Source: Limnohabitans radicicola (GTDB lineage: Bacteria > Pseudomonadota > Gammaproteobacteria > Burkholderiales > Burkholderiaceae_C). Taken from it: a DNA stretch of 64,000 nucleotides. Each line of letters opens with the position of its first letter. Within the stretch, counting starts at the first letter, position 1. Below are positions 7,167 to 17,038 of the stretch, piece by piece. Made by a program: the position numbers and the translations under genes. Where the stretch lies: positions 143,660-207,659 of the forward strand of contig NZ_JACYFT010000003.1 in assembly GCF_014837235.1 (NCBI RefSeq), written 5' to 3'. Under the pieces are notes generated by a model. That model did no database searches. It worked only from the letters and a program-made list of their open reading frames with translations, and was not told where the DNA came from.

Positions 7167-8183
7167 ATGTTGAAAATGAAATCGATCCTGGTGGCTGCCG
7201 GTCTGGCAGTCGCGGCATTGGCCTCCACGGCAGCCGACATCACCGGTGCTGGCGCCACCTTCCCTTACCCGATGTACGCCAAATGGGCCGAAGCCTACAA
7301 GGCCGCCACCGGCGTGGGCCTGAACTACCAGTCCATTGGCTCTTCCGGTGGCATCAAGCAAATCCGTGCCAAGACCGTGACTTTTGGCGCTACAGACGCA
7401 CCGTTGCCCGGCGCGGATCTGGACAAGGATGGCATGGTGCAGTTCCCCGCCATCGTGGGGGGCACCGTGCCCGTGGTGAACCTCGAAGGTTTCAAGCCCG
7501 GTGAGCTGCGCATCACAGGCCCCGTGCTGGCCGAGATTTACATGGGCACCATCACCAAGTGGAGCGATGCCAAGCTGGCGGCTTTGAACCCCGGCAAGAA
7601 ATTGCCCGACCAGTCCATCACCGTGGTGCACCGTGCCGACGGTTCCGGCACCACGTTCAACTTCACCGACTACCTGAGTGCGGTGAGCAAGGATTGGGCA
7701 GACAAAGTGGGCAAGGGTGCTGCTGTCAAGTGGCCTGCCGAGTCTTCTGTCGGTGGCAAGGGCAACGAAGGCGTTGCTGCCAACGTGAACCGCGTCAAAG
7801 GTGCCGTGGGTTATGTGGAATACGCCTACGTCAAGAAAAACAACATGAACTTCCTGTTGTTGCAAAATGCGGCAGGCAAATATGTGGCTCCTGACGATCT
7901 GACTTTTGCTGCTGCAGCGGCCGGGGCTGACTGGTTCAGTGTGCCGGGCATGGGCGTGTCCATGGTCAATGCCAAAGGCAACGACAGCTGGCCCATCAGC
8001 ACCGCGTCGTTCATCCTGATGTACAAAAAGCCTGGCGACAAGGCTGCATCGGACGAAGTGCTCAAGTTCTTTGATTGGGCATTCAAGAATGGCAAGAAAA
8101 TGGCCGCCGATCTGGACTATGTGCCTTTGCCTGACGCGCTGACCAGTCAGATCCGTGCCAAGGTCTGGTCTGAAATCAAGTGA
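7167..8183 (+). CDS. pstS: Phosphate ABC transporter, periplasmic phosphate-binding protein
   Basis: The 338-residue protein is the high-affinity periplasmic phosphate receptor of the PstSCAB importer. After a signal peptide ending near STAAD come the family hallmarks: ITGAGATFPYPMYAKWAEAY at the mature N-terminus, the phosphate-binding QSIGSSGGIKQI and FGATDAPL segments, and HRADGSGTTFNFTDYL. GGAG five bases ahead supports ATG 7167 over the ATG three codons later. It heads pstSCAB-phoU-phoB-phoR. A strong hairpin between pstS and pstC should make pstS transcript more abundant than the rest, as is usual for binding proteins. Confidence 0.97.
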   Translation: MLKMKSILVAAGLAVAALASTAADITGAGATFPYPMYAKWAEAYKAATGVGLNYQSIGSSGGIKQIRAKTVTFGATDAPLPGADLDKDGMVQFPAIVGGTVPVVNLEGFKPGELRITGPVLAEIYMGTITKWSDAKLAALNPGKKLPDQSITVVHRADGSGTTFNFTDYLSAVSKDWADKVGKGAAVKWPAESSVGGKGNEGVAANVNRVKGAVGYVEYAYVKKNNMNFLLLQNAAGKYVAPDDLTFAAAAAGADWFSVPGMGVSMVNAKGNDSWPISTASFILMYKKPGDKAASDEVLKFFDWAFKNGKKMAADLDYVPLPDALTSQIRAKVWSEIK

Positions 8184-8221
8184 TGAAACCCATGTCGCAG
8201 GTCTGAGCCTTCAGGCCTGCC

Positions 8222-8253
8222 AAGCGCTCGCCGACCAGGGCGAGCGCTTTTTC
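8222..8253 (+). terminator. Hairpin terminator/attenuator between pstS and pstC
   Basis: An 11-bp perfect stem, AAGCGCTCGCC (8222-8232) and GGCGAGCGCTT (8239-8249), is followed by a short T run to 8252. It lies 38 bases after the pstS stop. No obvious new promoter is seen before pstC, so partial termination or 3'-end protection of pstS mRNA is the likely job. Confidence 0.75.
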
Positions 8254-8296
8254 TAAAGCAGTGGTATTTGCAATGCAGTTGTCACAAGGAACTTCG

Positions 8297-9283
8297 ATGG
8301 ACTCGGTGGACAAGATGGACAAGCAGTCCGAGGCCAATATGGTGTCCGTTGCCCGGCGGCAAGGCATTGAAGACTTCATCTTCCACAAGCTCACGCTGGG
8401 ATTTTCCCTGTTGGTCTTGTTTGCCCTGATGGGCATCATCATTTCCCTGCTGATCAATGCCTGGCCTTCCTTGTCCAAGTTTGGCGTGCAGTTTGTTTGG
8501 CGTGTCGAGTGGGACATCGTCAATGAAGAGTTTGGCGCGGCCATTGCGGTTTTCGGTACCCTGGTCAGTGCCGTGATCGCGCTTTTGATTGCTGTGCCGC
8601 TGTCGTTTGGCATCGCCTTGTTCCTGACCGAAACCTGCCCGGTCTACTTGCGTCGGCCCTTGGGTACGGCCATCGAGTTGCTGGCGGCCGTGCCATCGAT
8701 CATCTATGGCATGTTTGGCTTGTTTGTTTTTGCCCCCCTGTTCGCAGACTATGGCCAACCTGCCCTGCAATCGACCCTTGGCAAGATGCCCTTGGTGGGC
8801 AGCCTTTTTGGGGGCGCCATGAATGGTGTGGGCATTCTGGCCGCTGGCATCGTGCTGGCGTTCATGATCGTGCCCTTCATCGCTTCGGTGATGCGCGATG
8901 TGTTTGAAATCGTGCCGCCCATCCTGCGGGAGTCGGCCTATGGGCTGGGCTGCACCACCTGGGAAGTGGTGCGCCACATTGTGTTGCCTTATACCCAAAA
9001 AGGCGTGATCGGTGGTGTCATGCTGGGCTTGGGGCGCGCCCTGGGCGAGACCATGGCCGTGACTTTCGTGATCGGCAACTCGCAGCGCTTGAGCGCGTCC
9101 TTGTTCGCCCCCGGCACCACCATCGCATCCACCTTGGCCAATGAATTTGGCGAAGCCGATGATTTGCATTTGTCCACGCTGTTTGCGCTGGGCTTTTTGC
9201 TGTTCGTGATCACTTTCGTGGTTTTGTCTGTCGCCAAGATCATGCTGATCCGGGCAGAAAAAGCCAAAGGCACCAAGACTTGA
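8297..9283 (+). CDS. pstC: Phosphate ABC transporter permease PstC
   Basis: PstC is one of the two inner-membrane permeases of the phosphate importer. The 328-residue product has about six membrane segments and the permease EAA-type loop around [19 protein letters not shown] and [15 protein letters not shown] 8297 is preceded by AAGGA at good spacing and is preferred to upstream in-frame starts at 8261 and 8273. It is the second gene of the pst operon, 22 bases before pstA, and depends on PstA, PstB and PstS for function. Confidence 0.96.
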   Translation: MDSVDKMDKQSEANMVSVARRQGIEDFIFHKLTLGFSLLVLFALMGIIISLLINAWPSLSKFGVQFVWRVEWDIVNEEFGAAIAVFGTLVSAVIALLIAVPLSFGIALFLTETCPVYLRRPLGTAIELLAAVPSIIYGMFGLFVFAPLFADYGQPALQSTLGKMPLVGSLFGGAMNGVGILAAGIVLAFMIVPFIASVMRDVFEIVPPILRESAYGLGCTTWEVVRHIVLPYTQKGVIGGVMLGLGRALGETMAVTFVIGNSQRLSASLFAPGTTIASTLANEFGEADDLHLSTLFALGFLLFVITFVVLSVAKIMLIRAEKAKGTKT

Positions 9284-9305
9284 TGCCCCGCACCGGAACC
9301 ACACC

Positions 9306-10154
9306 ATGAATTTGTCGATTTACAAACGCCGCCAGTTGGCCAACAGAATCGGTCTGACACTGTCGATGTCGGCCATGGGTCTGGGCCTGTTTGTGTTGCT
9401 CTGGATCCTGTATGTGCTGTTTTCCAACGGGATTGCAGCGCTTGACTGGGCCATGTTCACCCAGTCCACCCCCGCACCCGGCTCCGAAGGTGGTGGCTTG
9501 GCGAACGCCATTGTGGGCAGTTTGCTGATGGTGGGCGTCACCGCACTGGTGAGCACGCCCATCGGCATCCTGGCCGGGGTGTACCTGGCCGAGTACGGTG
9601 ACCAGAGCAAGACGGCCAGCCTGACGCGCTTTGTGACGGACATCATGCTGTCTGCGCCGTCCATCGTGCTGGGTTTGTTTGTGTATGCGGTGCTGGTGGC
9701 GCAGGTCAAGCATTTCTCGGGCTGGGCGGGCACGGTCGCCTTGTCCTTGATTGCCATTCCGGTGGTGGTTCGTACCACCGAGAACATGCTGCGTCTGGTG
9801 CCGGGCAGCTTGCGCGAAGCGGCATTTGCCCTGGGCGCGCCACGCTGGAAGGTGGCGACTTTCGTCACCCTTCGGGCTGCGAAATCGGGGGTGATGACCG
9901 GTTTGTTGCTGGCCTTGGCCCGCATCAGTGGTGAGACCGCCCCCTTGCTGTTCACGGCCCTGAACAACCAGTTTTTCTCGACCAACATGAATGCGCCCAT
10001 GGCCAATTTGCCGGTGGTGATCTTTCAGTTTGCGATGAGCCCGTATGAGAACTGGGTGCGATTGGCATGGGGCGGCGCGTTGCTGATCACCCTCACGGTG
10101 CTGATTTTGAACATTGTGGCCCGCGTGTTTTTCCGCGACAAAGCCCAACACTGA
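9306..10154 (+). CDS. pstA: Phosphate ABC transporter permease PstA
   Basis: The 282-residue protein is the second permease of the Pst importer. It has about six membrane spans and the cytoplasmic coupling loop with [20 protein letters not shown] and [17 protein letters not shown], which contact PstB. Another hallmark is the LADYGD-type motif, here [12 protein letters not shown]. It follows pstC with a 22-base gap and precedes pstB by 20 bases, all on one strand, so co-transcription and co-assembly are expected. Identification is confident from motifs and position. Confidence 0.96.
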   Translation: MNLSIYKRRQLANRIGLTLSMSAMGLGLFVLLWILYVLFSNGIAALDWAMFTQSTPAPGSEGGGLANAIVGSLLMVGVTALVSTPIGILAGVYLAEYGDQSKTASLTRFVTDIMLSAPSIVLGLFVYAVLVAQVKHFSGWAGTVALSLIAIPVVVRTTENMLRLVPGSLREAAFALGAPRWKVATFVTLRAAKSGVMTGLLLALARISGETAPLLFTALNNQFFSTNMNAPMANLPVVIFQFAMSPYENWVRLAWGGALLITLTVLILNIVARVFFRDKAQH

Positions 10155-10174
10155 TTTCGAAGAATGGAATGAAC

Positions 10175-10951
10175 ATGCCTGCTTCCAACACTCCGGTGCG
10201 CAATGCCATCGAGATTCGCAACCTCGACTTTTACTACGGCACTTTCAAGGGTCTGAAGAACATCAATCTCGACATCGCCGAGGGCCAGGTCACCGCCTTC
10301 ATCGGTCCATCGGGCTGTGGCAAGTCCACCTTGCTGCGCACGCTCAACCGCATGTACAGCCTCTACCCGGGTCAGCGAGCCGAGGGGCAAATCAACCTGC
10401 ATGGCCAGAACATTCTGGATCCCAAGCAGGACTTGAACCTGCTGCGTGCCCGTGTGGGCATGGTGTTCCAGAAGCCCACACCGTTCCCGATGTCGATTTA
10501 CGACAACATCGCATTCGGGGTCAAGCTGTATGAAAACCTCAGCCGCTCCGAAATGGACGAGCGGGTGGAATGGGCTCTGACCAAAGCCGCGATCTGGAAC
10601 GAGGTCAAGGACAAATTGGGTCAAAGCGGTCTGTCGCTTTCTGGTGGTCAGCAGCAACGCCTGTGCATTGCACGCACAGTGGCGGTCAAGCCCTCGGTGA
10701 TCCTGCTCGACGAGCCTACTTCTGCGCTGGATCCGATCTCGACCGCCAAGGTCGAAGAGCTGGTTCATGAGTTGAAGAACGATTACACCGTGGCCATCGT
10801 CACGCACAACATGCAGCAGGCGGCGCGCGTGTCCGACTACACCGCCTACATGTACCTGGGGGAGTTGATCGAGTTTGGCAAAACCGATCAGATTTTCATG
10901 AAGCCCACTCGCCAGGAAACCGAAGACTACATCACAGGCCGTTTTGGCTGA
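10175..10951 (+). CDS. pstB: Phosphate ABC transporter ATP-binding protein PstB
   Basis: PstB is the cytoplasmic ATPase that powers phosphate import. The 258-residue product shows Walker [10 protein letters not shown], the Q-loop [17 protein letters not shown] typical of PstB, the signature LSGGQQQR, Walker [13 protein letters not shown] and the H-loop VTHNMQQA. I chose ATG 10175, seven bases after a GGA, although ATG 10169 two codons upstream is possible. It lies between pstA and phoU in the operon. PstB also forms part of the sensing complex that, through PhoU, signals phosphate sufficiency to PhoR in characterised bacteria. Confidence 0.96.
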   Translation: MPASNTPVRNAIEIRNLDFYYGTFKGLKNINLDIAEGQVTAFIGPSGCGKSTLLRTLNRMYSLYPGQRAEGQINLHGQNILDPKQDLNLLRARVGMVFQKPTPFPMSIYDNIAFGVKLYENLSRSEMDERVEWALTKAAIWNEVKDKLGQSGLSLSGGQQQRLCIARTVAVKPSVILLDEPTSALDPISTAKVEELVHELKNDYTVAIVTHNMQQAARVSDYTAYMYLGELIEFGKTDQIFMKPTRQETEDYITGRFG

Positions 10952-10965
10952 TCCGGAGAAGCACC

Positions 10966-11664
10966 ATGGAAAAACACATTTCAAGCCAATTCGATGCCGA
11001 CCTGACAGGGGTGTCGTCTCGTGTGCTGGAGTTGGGTGGTCTGGTTGAATCGCAAACGCGCCATGCCGTGTATGCCCTCGCCCAGTTCAGTGCCGAAGTG
11101 GCGGCTCAGGTGATCGAGACCGAGCGCCAGGTCAACACGCTGGAGGTGGAGATCGACGCCGAGCTGGCTTCGATCATCGCCCGTCGCCAGCCGACGGCGC
11201 GTGACCTGCGTTTGTTGATGGCCATTTCCAAGATCACAGGCAATCTGGAGCGTGTGGGTGACGAGGCCGACCGCATTGCCCGCATGGTCAAGCAAATTCT
11301 GGAGCAGGGCAATCCTCGCAATTTGCCATCCACAGAGTTGCGTGTGGCTTCCGATCTGGCGTCGACCTTGCTGCGCAAGTCGCTTGATGCATTTGCCCGT
11401 CTGGACGTGAACACCGCCCTTGAAATTCTCAAAGAGGACGACCTGATCGATGCCGAGTTCAATGGGTTCATGCGCAAGCTGGTGACCTACATGATGGAAG
11501 ACCCTCGCACGATCTCGGCCAGCCTGGACCTGTTGTTCGTGGCCAAAGCCATCGAGCGCATTGGGGACCATGCCAAGAACATCGCCGAATTCGTGATTTA
11601 CGTGGTCAAAGGGGCCGATGTGCGCCACACCGCCCTGGCCGACATTGAATCTGCCGTGAAATGA
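10966..11664 (+). CDS. phoU: Phosphate signalling regulator PhoU
   Basis: PhoU is a cytoplasmic helical protein that links Pst transporter state to PhoR, keeping PhoB inactive when phosphate is plentiful. The 232-residue length and two-repeat helical layout fit the family, with metal-site-type segments ETERQVNTLEVEIDAE and ERIGDHAKNIAEFVIY in the C-terminal repeat, and NLERVGDEADRIARM in the first. A GGAG precedes the start. Its stop overlaps the phoB start by four bases, implying translational coupling with the response regulator. Confidence 0.96.
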   Translation: MEKHISSQFDADLTGVSSRVLELGGLVESQTRHAVYALAQFSAEVAAQVIETERQVNTLEVEIDAELASIIARRQPTARDLRLLMAISKITGNLERVGDEADRIARMVKQILEQGNPRNLPSTELRVASDLASTLLRKSLDAFARLDVNTALEILKEDDLIDAEFNGFMRKLVTYMMEDPRTISASLDLLFVAKAIERIGDHAKNIAEFVIYVVKGADVRHTALADIESAVK

Positions 11665-12356
11665 GAACCCTGCCCCGTATCCTGATCGTCGAAGACGAGC
11701 CGGCGATTGCCGAGCTGATCGCGGTGAACTTGCGCCACAACGGCTTTCAGCCCGTGTGCGCGATGGACGCTGAATCGGCGCAGCGCGAGCTCGATGAGGT
11801 TTTGCCCGACGTCATCTTGCTGGACTGGATGCTGCCCGGTGAGAGCGGCCTGAGCCTGGCCAAGCGCTGGCGTGCATCGTCGCGCAGCAAGGCCGTGCCC
11901 ATCCTGATGATCACGGCACGTGGTGACGAGCCCGATCGCGTGGCGGGCCTGGATGCGGGCGCGGACGACTACATCGTCAAACCCTTTTCGCCACGCGAGT
12001 TGCTCGCGCGCATCCGTGCGGTGCTGCGCCGCCGCGCGCCAGAGCAAGCGGGCGGGGTGGTCACCATTGGGGACTTGAGTCTGGATGCCGACACCCACCG
12101 CGTGAGTTGGTCCGGGCAGCCGCTCAAGGTCGGGCCGACCGAGTTCAAGCTGCTGCAATACCTGATGCGTCACCCCGAGCGGGTGCACAGCCGAGGCATG
12201 CTGCTCGACAAGGTGTGGGGTGACCATGTTTACATCGAAGAGCGGACGGTGGATGTGCATGTCAAGCGTCTGCGCGAATCGCTCGGAGATGCGGGCCGAA
12301 TGGTTGAAACCGTGCGTGGTGCAGGTTACCGCCTGACCGCATCACCGGCCGCCTGA
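11661..12356 (+). CDS. phoB: Phosphate regulon response regulator PhoB
   Basis: The 231-residue protein is an OmpR/PhoB-type response regulator. The receiver domain has the acidic pair in VEDEP, the phospho-accepting Asp at residue 55 in LLDWMLPG, and the conserved Lys in IVKPFSPREL. The C-terminal winged helix contains the recognition region EERTVDVHVKRLRESL. Phosphorylated PhoB activates Pho-box promoters; such repeats are seen before ppx, the first phosphatase and pstS in this window. The start overlaps phoU by four bases and phoR follows four bases after the stop. Confidence 0.97.
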   Translation: MRTLPRILIVEDEPAIAELIAVNLRHNGFQPVCAMDAESAQRELDEVLPDVILLDWMLPGESGLSLAKRWRASSRSKAVPILMITARGDEPDRVAGLDAGADDYIVKPFSPRELLARIRAVLRRRAPEQAGGVVTIGDLSLDADTHRVSWSGQPLKVGPTEFKLLQYLMRHPERVHSRGMLLDKVWGDHVYIEERTVDVHVKRLRESLGDAGRMVETVRGAGYRLTASPAA

Positions 12357-12360
12357 TTGC

Positions 12361-13686
12361 ATGGCCACGCACCTGCTTTCGCTCATTTTCCTGAGCCTGG
12401 TCGCTGCAGTCACTGCCTGGTGGCACGGCGGCGCGACAGGCGCTTGCGCCGCTGTGGCGCTGATCAGCTGGCTCTGGATCGCACAGCAGTTGTGGCGGGC
12501 ACGCCGTCTGGAGGGCTGGTTGCGTGCTGGCAAAGTGGAAGATGCGCCAGCCCTGAAAGGCCTGTGGCGCGACCTGAGCGACCGCATGCGTCGGCTGCTG
12601 CAGCAGCGCGACAAGCAGGTGCAGTTGCACATGGACAGACTGCAGTTTTTCCTGCAGGCTATCCAGGCCTCGCCCAATGGTGTGACTTTGCTCGACAGTC
12701 AAGGCCGCATCGAGTGGTGCAACGACACCGCCGCACAGCATTTGGGGATCGATCCGCAAAGAGACCAGTTGCAGCATGTGGTGCACATGGTGCGCGACCC
12801 GGTGTTCTCGCGTTATTTTGCGCAAGACCAGCATCAGGGTGAGGTGGTCATTGAGGGGCGATCGCCGAGTTTGACCCAGAGCATCAAGTTGTCGGTCCAG
12901 CTGCACCCGTATGGCGACGGGCAGCAGCTTTTGCTCACCCGTGACATCACCTCGGTGCTCCAGGCCGAAGTCATGCGACGCGATTTTGTGGCCAATGTAT
13001 CGCACGAGATCCGCACGCCGCTGACCGTGCTCAGCGGTTTTGTGGAAACCCTCCAGAACTTGCCTTTGGGTCACGATGAGCAGCAACACTACCTGGCCCT
13101 GATGGCGGTGCAAGCCAGCCGCATGCAAACGCTGGTGAGCGATTTGCTGATCCTGTCGCAGCTCGAGGGCAGTCCGCCGCCGGGCAAGGGCGAGCCGGTG
13201 GCCTTGGCCCCCTTGACGCAGCAGGTGCACGACGATGCCCTGGCTTTGTCTGCCTTGCAGGGCAGCGAATCGTCAGGACCGGTACACACCCTGGTGATGG
13301 CGCCTGTGCCCGAATGGTGCCTGGCGGGTTCGCGCCACGAGTTGCTCAGCGCCATGTCCAACCTGGTCAACAACGCGGTGCGCTACACCCCGGCGGGCGG
13401 CACGATCCGCATGGCCTGGTCGCAGCCGGACGATGAGCATGTGGTTTTTTCGGTGCAGGACACGGGCCCGGGCATTGCAGCCGAACACTTGCCGCGTTTG
13501 TCAGAGCGCTTTTACCGTGTGGACCGCAGCCGCTCCCGCGAGACGGGCGGGACAGGTTTGGGTCTGGCCATCACCAAGCATGTGGTGCAGCGGCATGGTG
13601 GGCAATTGCGCATTGAGAGCGAGCCCGGTCGTGGCTCGACCTTCATGCTGAGCTTCCCGGTCAGCCGTTTGTTGCCCGCGGCCTAA
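12361..13686 (+). CDS. phoR: Phosphate regulon sensor histidine kinase PhoR
   Basis: The 441-residue kinase has two N-terminal membrane segments in the first 45 residues with almost no periplasmic loop, as in PhoR proteins that sense through Pst/PhoU. A PAS-like region spans about residues 95-200. The phospho-accepting His 215 lies in FVANVSHEIRTPL. The ATPase domain has the N-box NLVNNAVRYTP, DTGPGIA and TGLGLAITKHV. It is last in pstSCAB-phoUBR. Its 3' end overlaps the convergent P-type ATPase gene by four bases, and no terminator is evident. Confidence 0.96.
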   Translation: MATHLLSLIFLSLVAAVTAWWHGGATGACAAVALISWLWIAQQLWRARRLEGWLRAGKVEDAPALKGLWRDLSDRMRRLLQQRDKQVQLHMDRLQFFLQAIQASPNGVTLLDSQGRIEWCNDTAAQHLGIDPQRDQLQHVVHMVRDPVFSRYFAQDQHQGEVVIEGRSPSLTQSIKLSVQLHPYGDGQQLLLTRDITSVLQAEVMRRDFVANVSHEIRTPLTVLSGFVETLQNLPLGHDEQQHYLALMAVQASRMQTLVSDLLILSQLEGSPPPGKGEPVALAPLTQQVHDDALALSALQGSESSGPVHTLVMAPVPEWCLAGSRHELLSAMSNLVNNAVRYTPAGGTIRMAWSQPDDEHVVFSVQDTGPGIAAEHLPRLSERFYRVDRSRSRETGGTGLGLAITKHVVQRHGGQLRIESEPGRGSTFMLSFPVSRLLPAA

Positions 13687-16274
13687 GCAGTCGCCGGGTG
13701 TGCGCGCCGCAGCCCTTGCAGGGCGGTGGTCGTCAGCCAGCTGAGTGTTCCCAGAGCCATCACCATTGCCCATGCCGCCGGGCTGAGGGTTGCAAAATGC
13801 AATGCCTCCATGGCCCAGGGCACCTGCAGCACAACGATCAGCACCCCCAGGTCCAGGCCCAGGATCCAGGGCAAGGCCCTGTTGTGCTGAAGTGGCTCAC
13901 CGCGTGTGTTTTTTGCACGGACGCGTGTGCTCAGGATCAGGCCTGCGTTGGCCACCACCAGGGTGGCGAACAGCAAGGCACGGGTGCTGGCTTCGTCCAT
14001 GCGTTCATGGGCCCCGTCATGCGCCCAGAAATAACCCAGGCCCAAAACCGTCAAAATGCACAAGCCTTGAGCCAGGGCCAGCAGCATGTCTGCCTGGCCA
14101 AACAAGGGGGCCAGCACATCGCGGGGAGGGCGTTGCATGACATCGTGGTCGGGGGGCTCGTTCTCAAAAGCGATGGCGCAGGCCGGATCGATCACCAGCT
14201 CCAGCAAGGCCAGGTGCACGGGCAGCAGCAAAGCGGGCGAGCCCAGCAGCAGGGGCAGCATGGCCATGCCTGCAATGGGGATGTGGATCGCAAAGATGTA
14301 GCGCATGGACTTTTGCAGGTTGCTGTAGATGCGTCGACCCATGCGGATGCCCTGAACGATGGAGGCGAAGTTGTCGTCCATCAGCACGATGGCGGCGGCT
14401 TCGCGGGCCACGTCGGTGCCGCGCTCACCCATGGCAATGCCCACGTGCGCAGCACGCAGGGCAGGTGCGTCGTTCACGCCGTCACCCGTCATGGCCACCA
14501 CGTGCCCCTGGGCCTGCAGTGCCTGGACGATGCGCAGCTTCTGCTGTGGTGTGATGCGCGCGCAAACGCTGACGGTCTGCATGGTTTGGCTCAGCGCCTG
14601 ATCACTGAGCCTGTCGAGTTCGTCCCCCGTCAGGGTGTCGCCGGGCGCCAGGCCTGCTTGTTGCGCGATCACGCGCGCCGTGGCCGGGTAGTCCCCGGTG
14701 ATCAAGATCACGCGGATGCCGGCGCTGTGGCAATCGGCCACGGCCTGCGGGATCTCGGCACGCAAGGGATCGGTCAGCCCGAGCAGACCCAGCCATTGGA
14801 AGTCGAAGCCGTGCGCGCTGTCAGGCCAGTTGTCGCCGCTGAAGCGGCTTTTCGCCACGGCCAGCACGCGCAGCCCCTGAGCGGCCATGCGCTCGACCTC
14901 GCTGGACCAATGCGCCCGCTGCGGCACTGTGAGGTGGCACAGATCCATCACGGCCTCTGGTGCACCTTTGACCGAGACCACGCGGTCTGGGCCGTCGTCT
15001 GTTTGCCAGACGTGTGACATGGCCTTGAGTGCGGGGCTCAGGGCATAGGTTTTCACCAGTGTCCAGTGGCGGTGCAGGTGCTCGGTATGTGCCAGTTGCG
15101 ATTGCCCCAGGGCATGAAATGCGGTTTCCATGGGGTCAAAAGGCAAAGGTGCGCTGGCCAGGATCGCGTGTTCCAGCAAGGGGTGAAACGTTTCGGTCAG
15201 CCAGGGCTGCTCGGTCGCGGACCACTGTGCGGCCTCGCTGGCATTGGATGGGCCTGCGGCCAGTGCGGTCACGGTCATGCGGTTGTGGGTCAGGGTGCCG
15301 GTTTTGTCGGTGCACAGCACATTGACGGCGCCCAGGGTTTCGATGGCCGTGATGCGCCGGGTGAGCACGCCTTCACGGGCCAGGCGTCGGGCGCCCAGTG
15401 CCGGAAACACGGTGAGCACCACCGAATACTCTTCCGGCACGATGGCCATGGCCAGCGCCATGCCCGAGAGCAGCGCTGGCATCCATTGGCCGTCGCGCCA
15501 GCCCAGCACCAGCACCAGCCCCAAGCACAGGAGCACAGCGATGGCGGCGATCACCTTCACCAGTTTGGCGGTTTGCGCCTGCAAGGGTGTCGGGCTGGCT
15601 TGCAGGGGGAGAAGCGAAGCGCCGATGCGTCCGATCTGGCTGCGCGGCCCCGTGGCGATGACCCTTGCCAGGCCCTGGCCACGGACCACAAAGGTGCCCG
15701 AAAAAACCTGTTCGCAGGCTTTGTGTGCTGACGAGGACTGCACAGGCTGCCGGGTCACGTGGGCCTCGTCTCCCGTTTGCTTGTCGACCGGCAGGGATTC
15801 ACCGGTGAGCAGGGATTCGTTGATTTGAAGATGGTCGGCGCTCAGCAGCTCACCATCGGCGCTGACGCGGTCGCCCTCGGACAGCAGCATCAGGTCGCCT
15901 TGCACCAATTCGCGCGCGGGGATTTGCATGGGCTGGCCTGCACGGATGACATGGGCCAAGGGTTGGCTCAACGCCTGCAGTGCTGCCAAGGCGCGTTCGG
16001 ATCGGCCCTCCTGGTAAAAGGTCAGTGCCAGCACGGCGACCACAAACACGGTGAGCGTGAGGCCTTCCAGCAGATCGCCCAGCACGATGTAGAGCACCGC
16101 TGCCAGCACCAGCAAGGCAAACATGGGCTCGCGCAGCAGATCGGCGGCACGCCACAGCAGCCCGCGTTGAACACCTGCAGGCAATTCGTTGGGCCCGTCG
16201 ATGCGCATTTGTCTCTCGGCTTGCTGGGGCGTCAGGCCTTGTGGCGGCTTGGCTTGGGCGGTGTGCATGCCCAT
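13683..16274 (-). CDS. Cation-translocating P-type ATPase
   Basis: The 863-residue membrane ATPase carries the defining P-type elements: the actuator loop LLTGESLP, the phosphorylation site CTDKTGTLT with Asp near residue 323, the nucleotide-binding segment VSVKGAPEAVMDLC, and the hinge MTGDGVNDAPALR. Hydrophobic segments fit eight to ten spans. The M4 sequence MAIVPEEYSVVL differs from the PEGLP of SERCA pumps and from copper-pump CPC, and M6 has LVIDPACAIAFENEPP. That points to a P2-like cation pump of uncertain ion, perhaps Ca2+ or Mg2+. The start is uncertain; ATG 16274 or 16268 are both possible. It is divergent from the next gene. Confidence 0.85.
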   Translation of the reverse strand: MGMHTAQAKPPQGLTPQQAERQMRIDGPNELPAGVQRGLLWRAADLLREPMFALLVLAAVLYIVLGDLLEGLTLTVFVVAVLALTFYQEGRSERALAALQALSQPLAHVIRAGQPMQIPARELVQGDLMLLSEGDRVSADGELLSADHLQINESLLTGESLPVDKQTGDEAHVTRQPVQSSSAHKACEQVFSGTFVVRGQGLARVIATGPRSQIGRIGASLLPLQASPTPLQAQTAKLVKVIAAIAVLLCLGLVLVLGWRDGQWMPALLSGMALAMAIVPEEYSVVLTVFPALGARRLAREGVLTRRITAIETLGAVNVLCTDKTGTLTHNRMTVTALAAGPSNASEAAQWSATEQPWLTETFHPLLEHAILASAPLPFDPMETAFHALGQSQLAHTEHLHRHWTLVKTYALSPALKAMSHVWQTDDGPDRVVSVKGAPEAVMDLCHLTVPQRAHWSSEVERMAAQGLRVLAVAKSRFSGDNWPDSAHGFDFQWLGLLGLTDPLRAEIPQAVADCHSAGIRVILITGDYPATARVIAQQAGLAPGDTLTGDELDRLSDQALSQTMQTVSVCARITPQQKLRIVQALQAQGHVVAMTGDGVNDAPALRAAHVGIAMGERGTDVAREAAAIVLMDDNFASIVQGIRMGRRIYSNLQKSMRYIFAIHIPIAGMAMLPLLLGSPALLLPVHLALLELVIDPACAIAFENEPPDHDVMQRPPRDVLAPLFGQADMLLALAQGLCILTVLGLGYFWAHDGAHERMDEASTRALLFATLVVANAGLILSTRVRAKNTRGEPLQHNRALPWILGLDLGVLIVVLQVPWAMEALHFATLSPAAWAMVMALGTLSWLTTTALQGLRRAHPATA

Positions 16275-16354
16275 TGATACCGGTTCATGGGGCTGCCGTC
16301 CATACTGCAAGGGGGGTACATTGGGCCCATGCAAGGTCACCCAGGGCATGAAAA

Positions 16355-16948
16355 ATGAATTCGGACATCCTTGAATTTCTTGAGCGCATCCGCGAGCTGG
16401 AAGCGCGCATCGAGCGTGAAGCGCAGGCGCGTCGTCAGCAGTGGCAGGCCGATTTCGAGTCGCGCAAAGTGCGCTTTGAGTCGGAAGTGCTCGCGCAACA
16501 AAAGCGCTTCAAGATGGGCTTGCTGCGTTATCTGCTCAGTGCCGAATGGCGCAGCGTGCTGAGTGTGCCGTTCATTTACCCGGTGATCGTGCCGCTGGTC
16601 TTGCTCGATGTGTTTGTCACGCTCTACCAGTGGGTGTGTTTTCCGCTGTACCGGATCCCGCGCGTCCAACGCAGTGACTTCTTTGTGTTTGACCGCACGC
16701 ACCTGGCGTATCTGAACCTGCTCGAAAAGATCAACTGCGCCTATTGCTCGTATGGCAATGGTTTGATGGCTTATGCACGCGAGGTGGTGGGGCTGACGGA
16801 GCAGTACTGGTGCCCGATCAAGCACGCGCGCAAGGTCTTGCAGGCCCACCCGCATTACCACGGCTTTGCCGATTACGGCGACGCCGAGCATTACCGTGCC
16901 GAACTGGCCCGTTTGCGTGCGGACTTGGCCCGCATGTCCGTCCGGTGA
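16355..16948 (+). CDS. Conserved coiled-coil membrane protein of unknown function
   Basis: The 197-residue protein begins with a charged helical stretch of about 55 residues rich in Glu/Arg that is likely coiled coil. One hydrophobic hairpin follows at about residues 65-95 (SVPFIYPVIVPLVLLDVFVT). The C-terminal domain has a CAYC pair in EKINCAYCSYGNGLMAYA and a further Cys in EQYWCPIKHARK, a possible metal or redox site. I do not recognise a characterised family, though similar proteins occur widely in proteobacteria. The start lies 80 bases from the divergent ATPase start. Confidence 0.75.
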   Translation: MNSDILEFLERIRELEARIEREAQARRQQWQADFESRKVRFESEVLAQQKRFKMGLLRYLLSAEWRSVLSVPFIYPVIVPLVLLDVFVTLYQWVCFPLYRIPRVQRSDFFVFDRTHLAYLNLLEKINCAYCSYGNGLMAYAREVVGLTEQYWCPIKHARKVLQAHPHYHGFADYGDAEHYRAELARLRADLARMSVR

Positions 16949-17038
16949 GGCTTTTGGTGCCGTGCAGACTTGGGGTTAGCCCTCAAAGTGTCGCGGCATG
17001 GACATGTTTTGCTTGCCGAGCTGCCTACAGTGGAGGTC

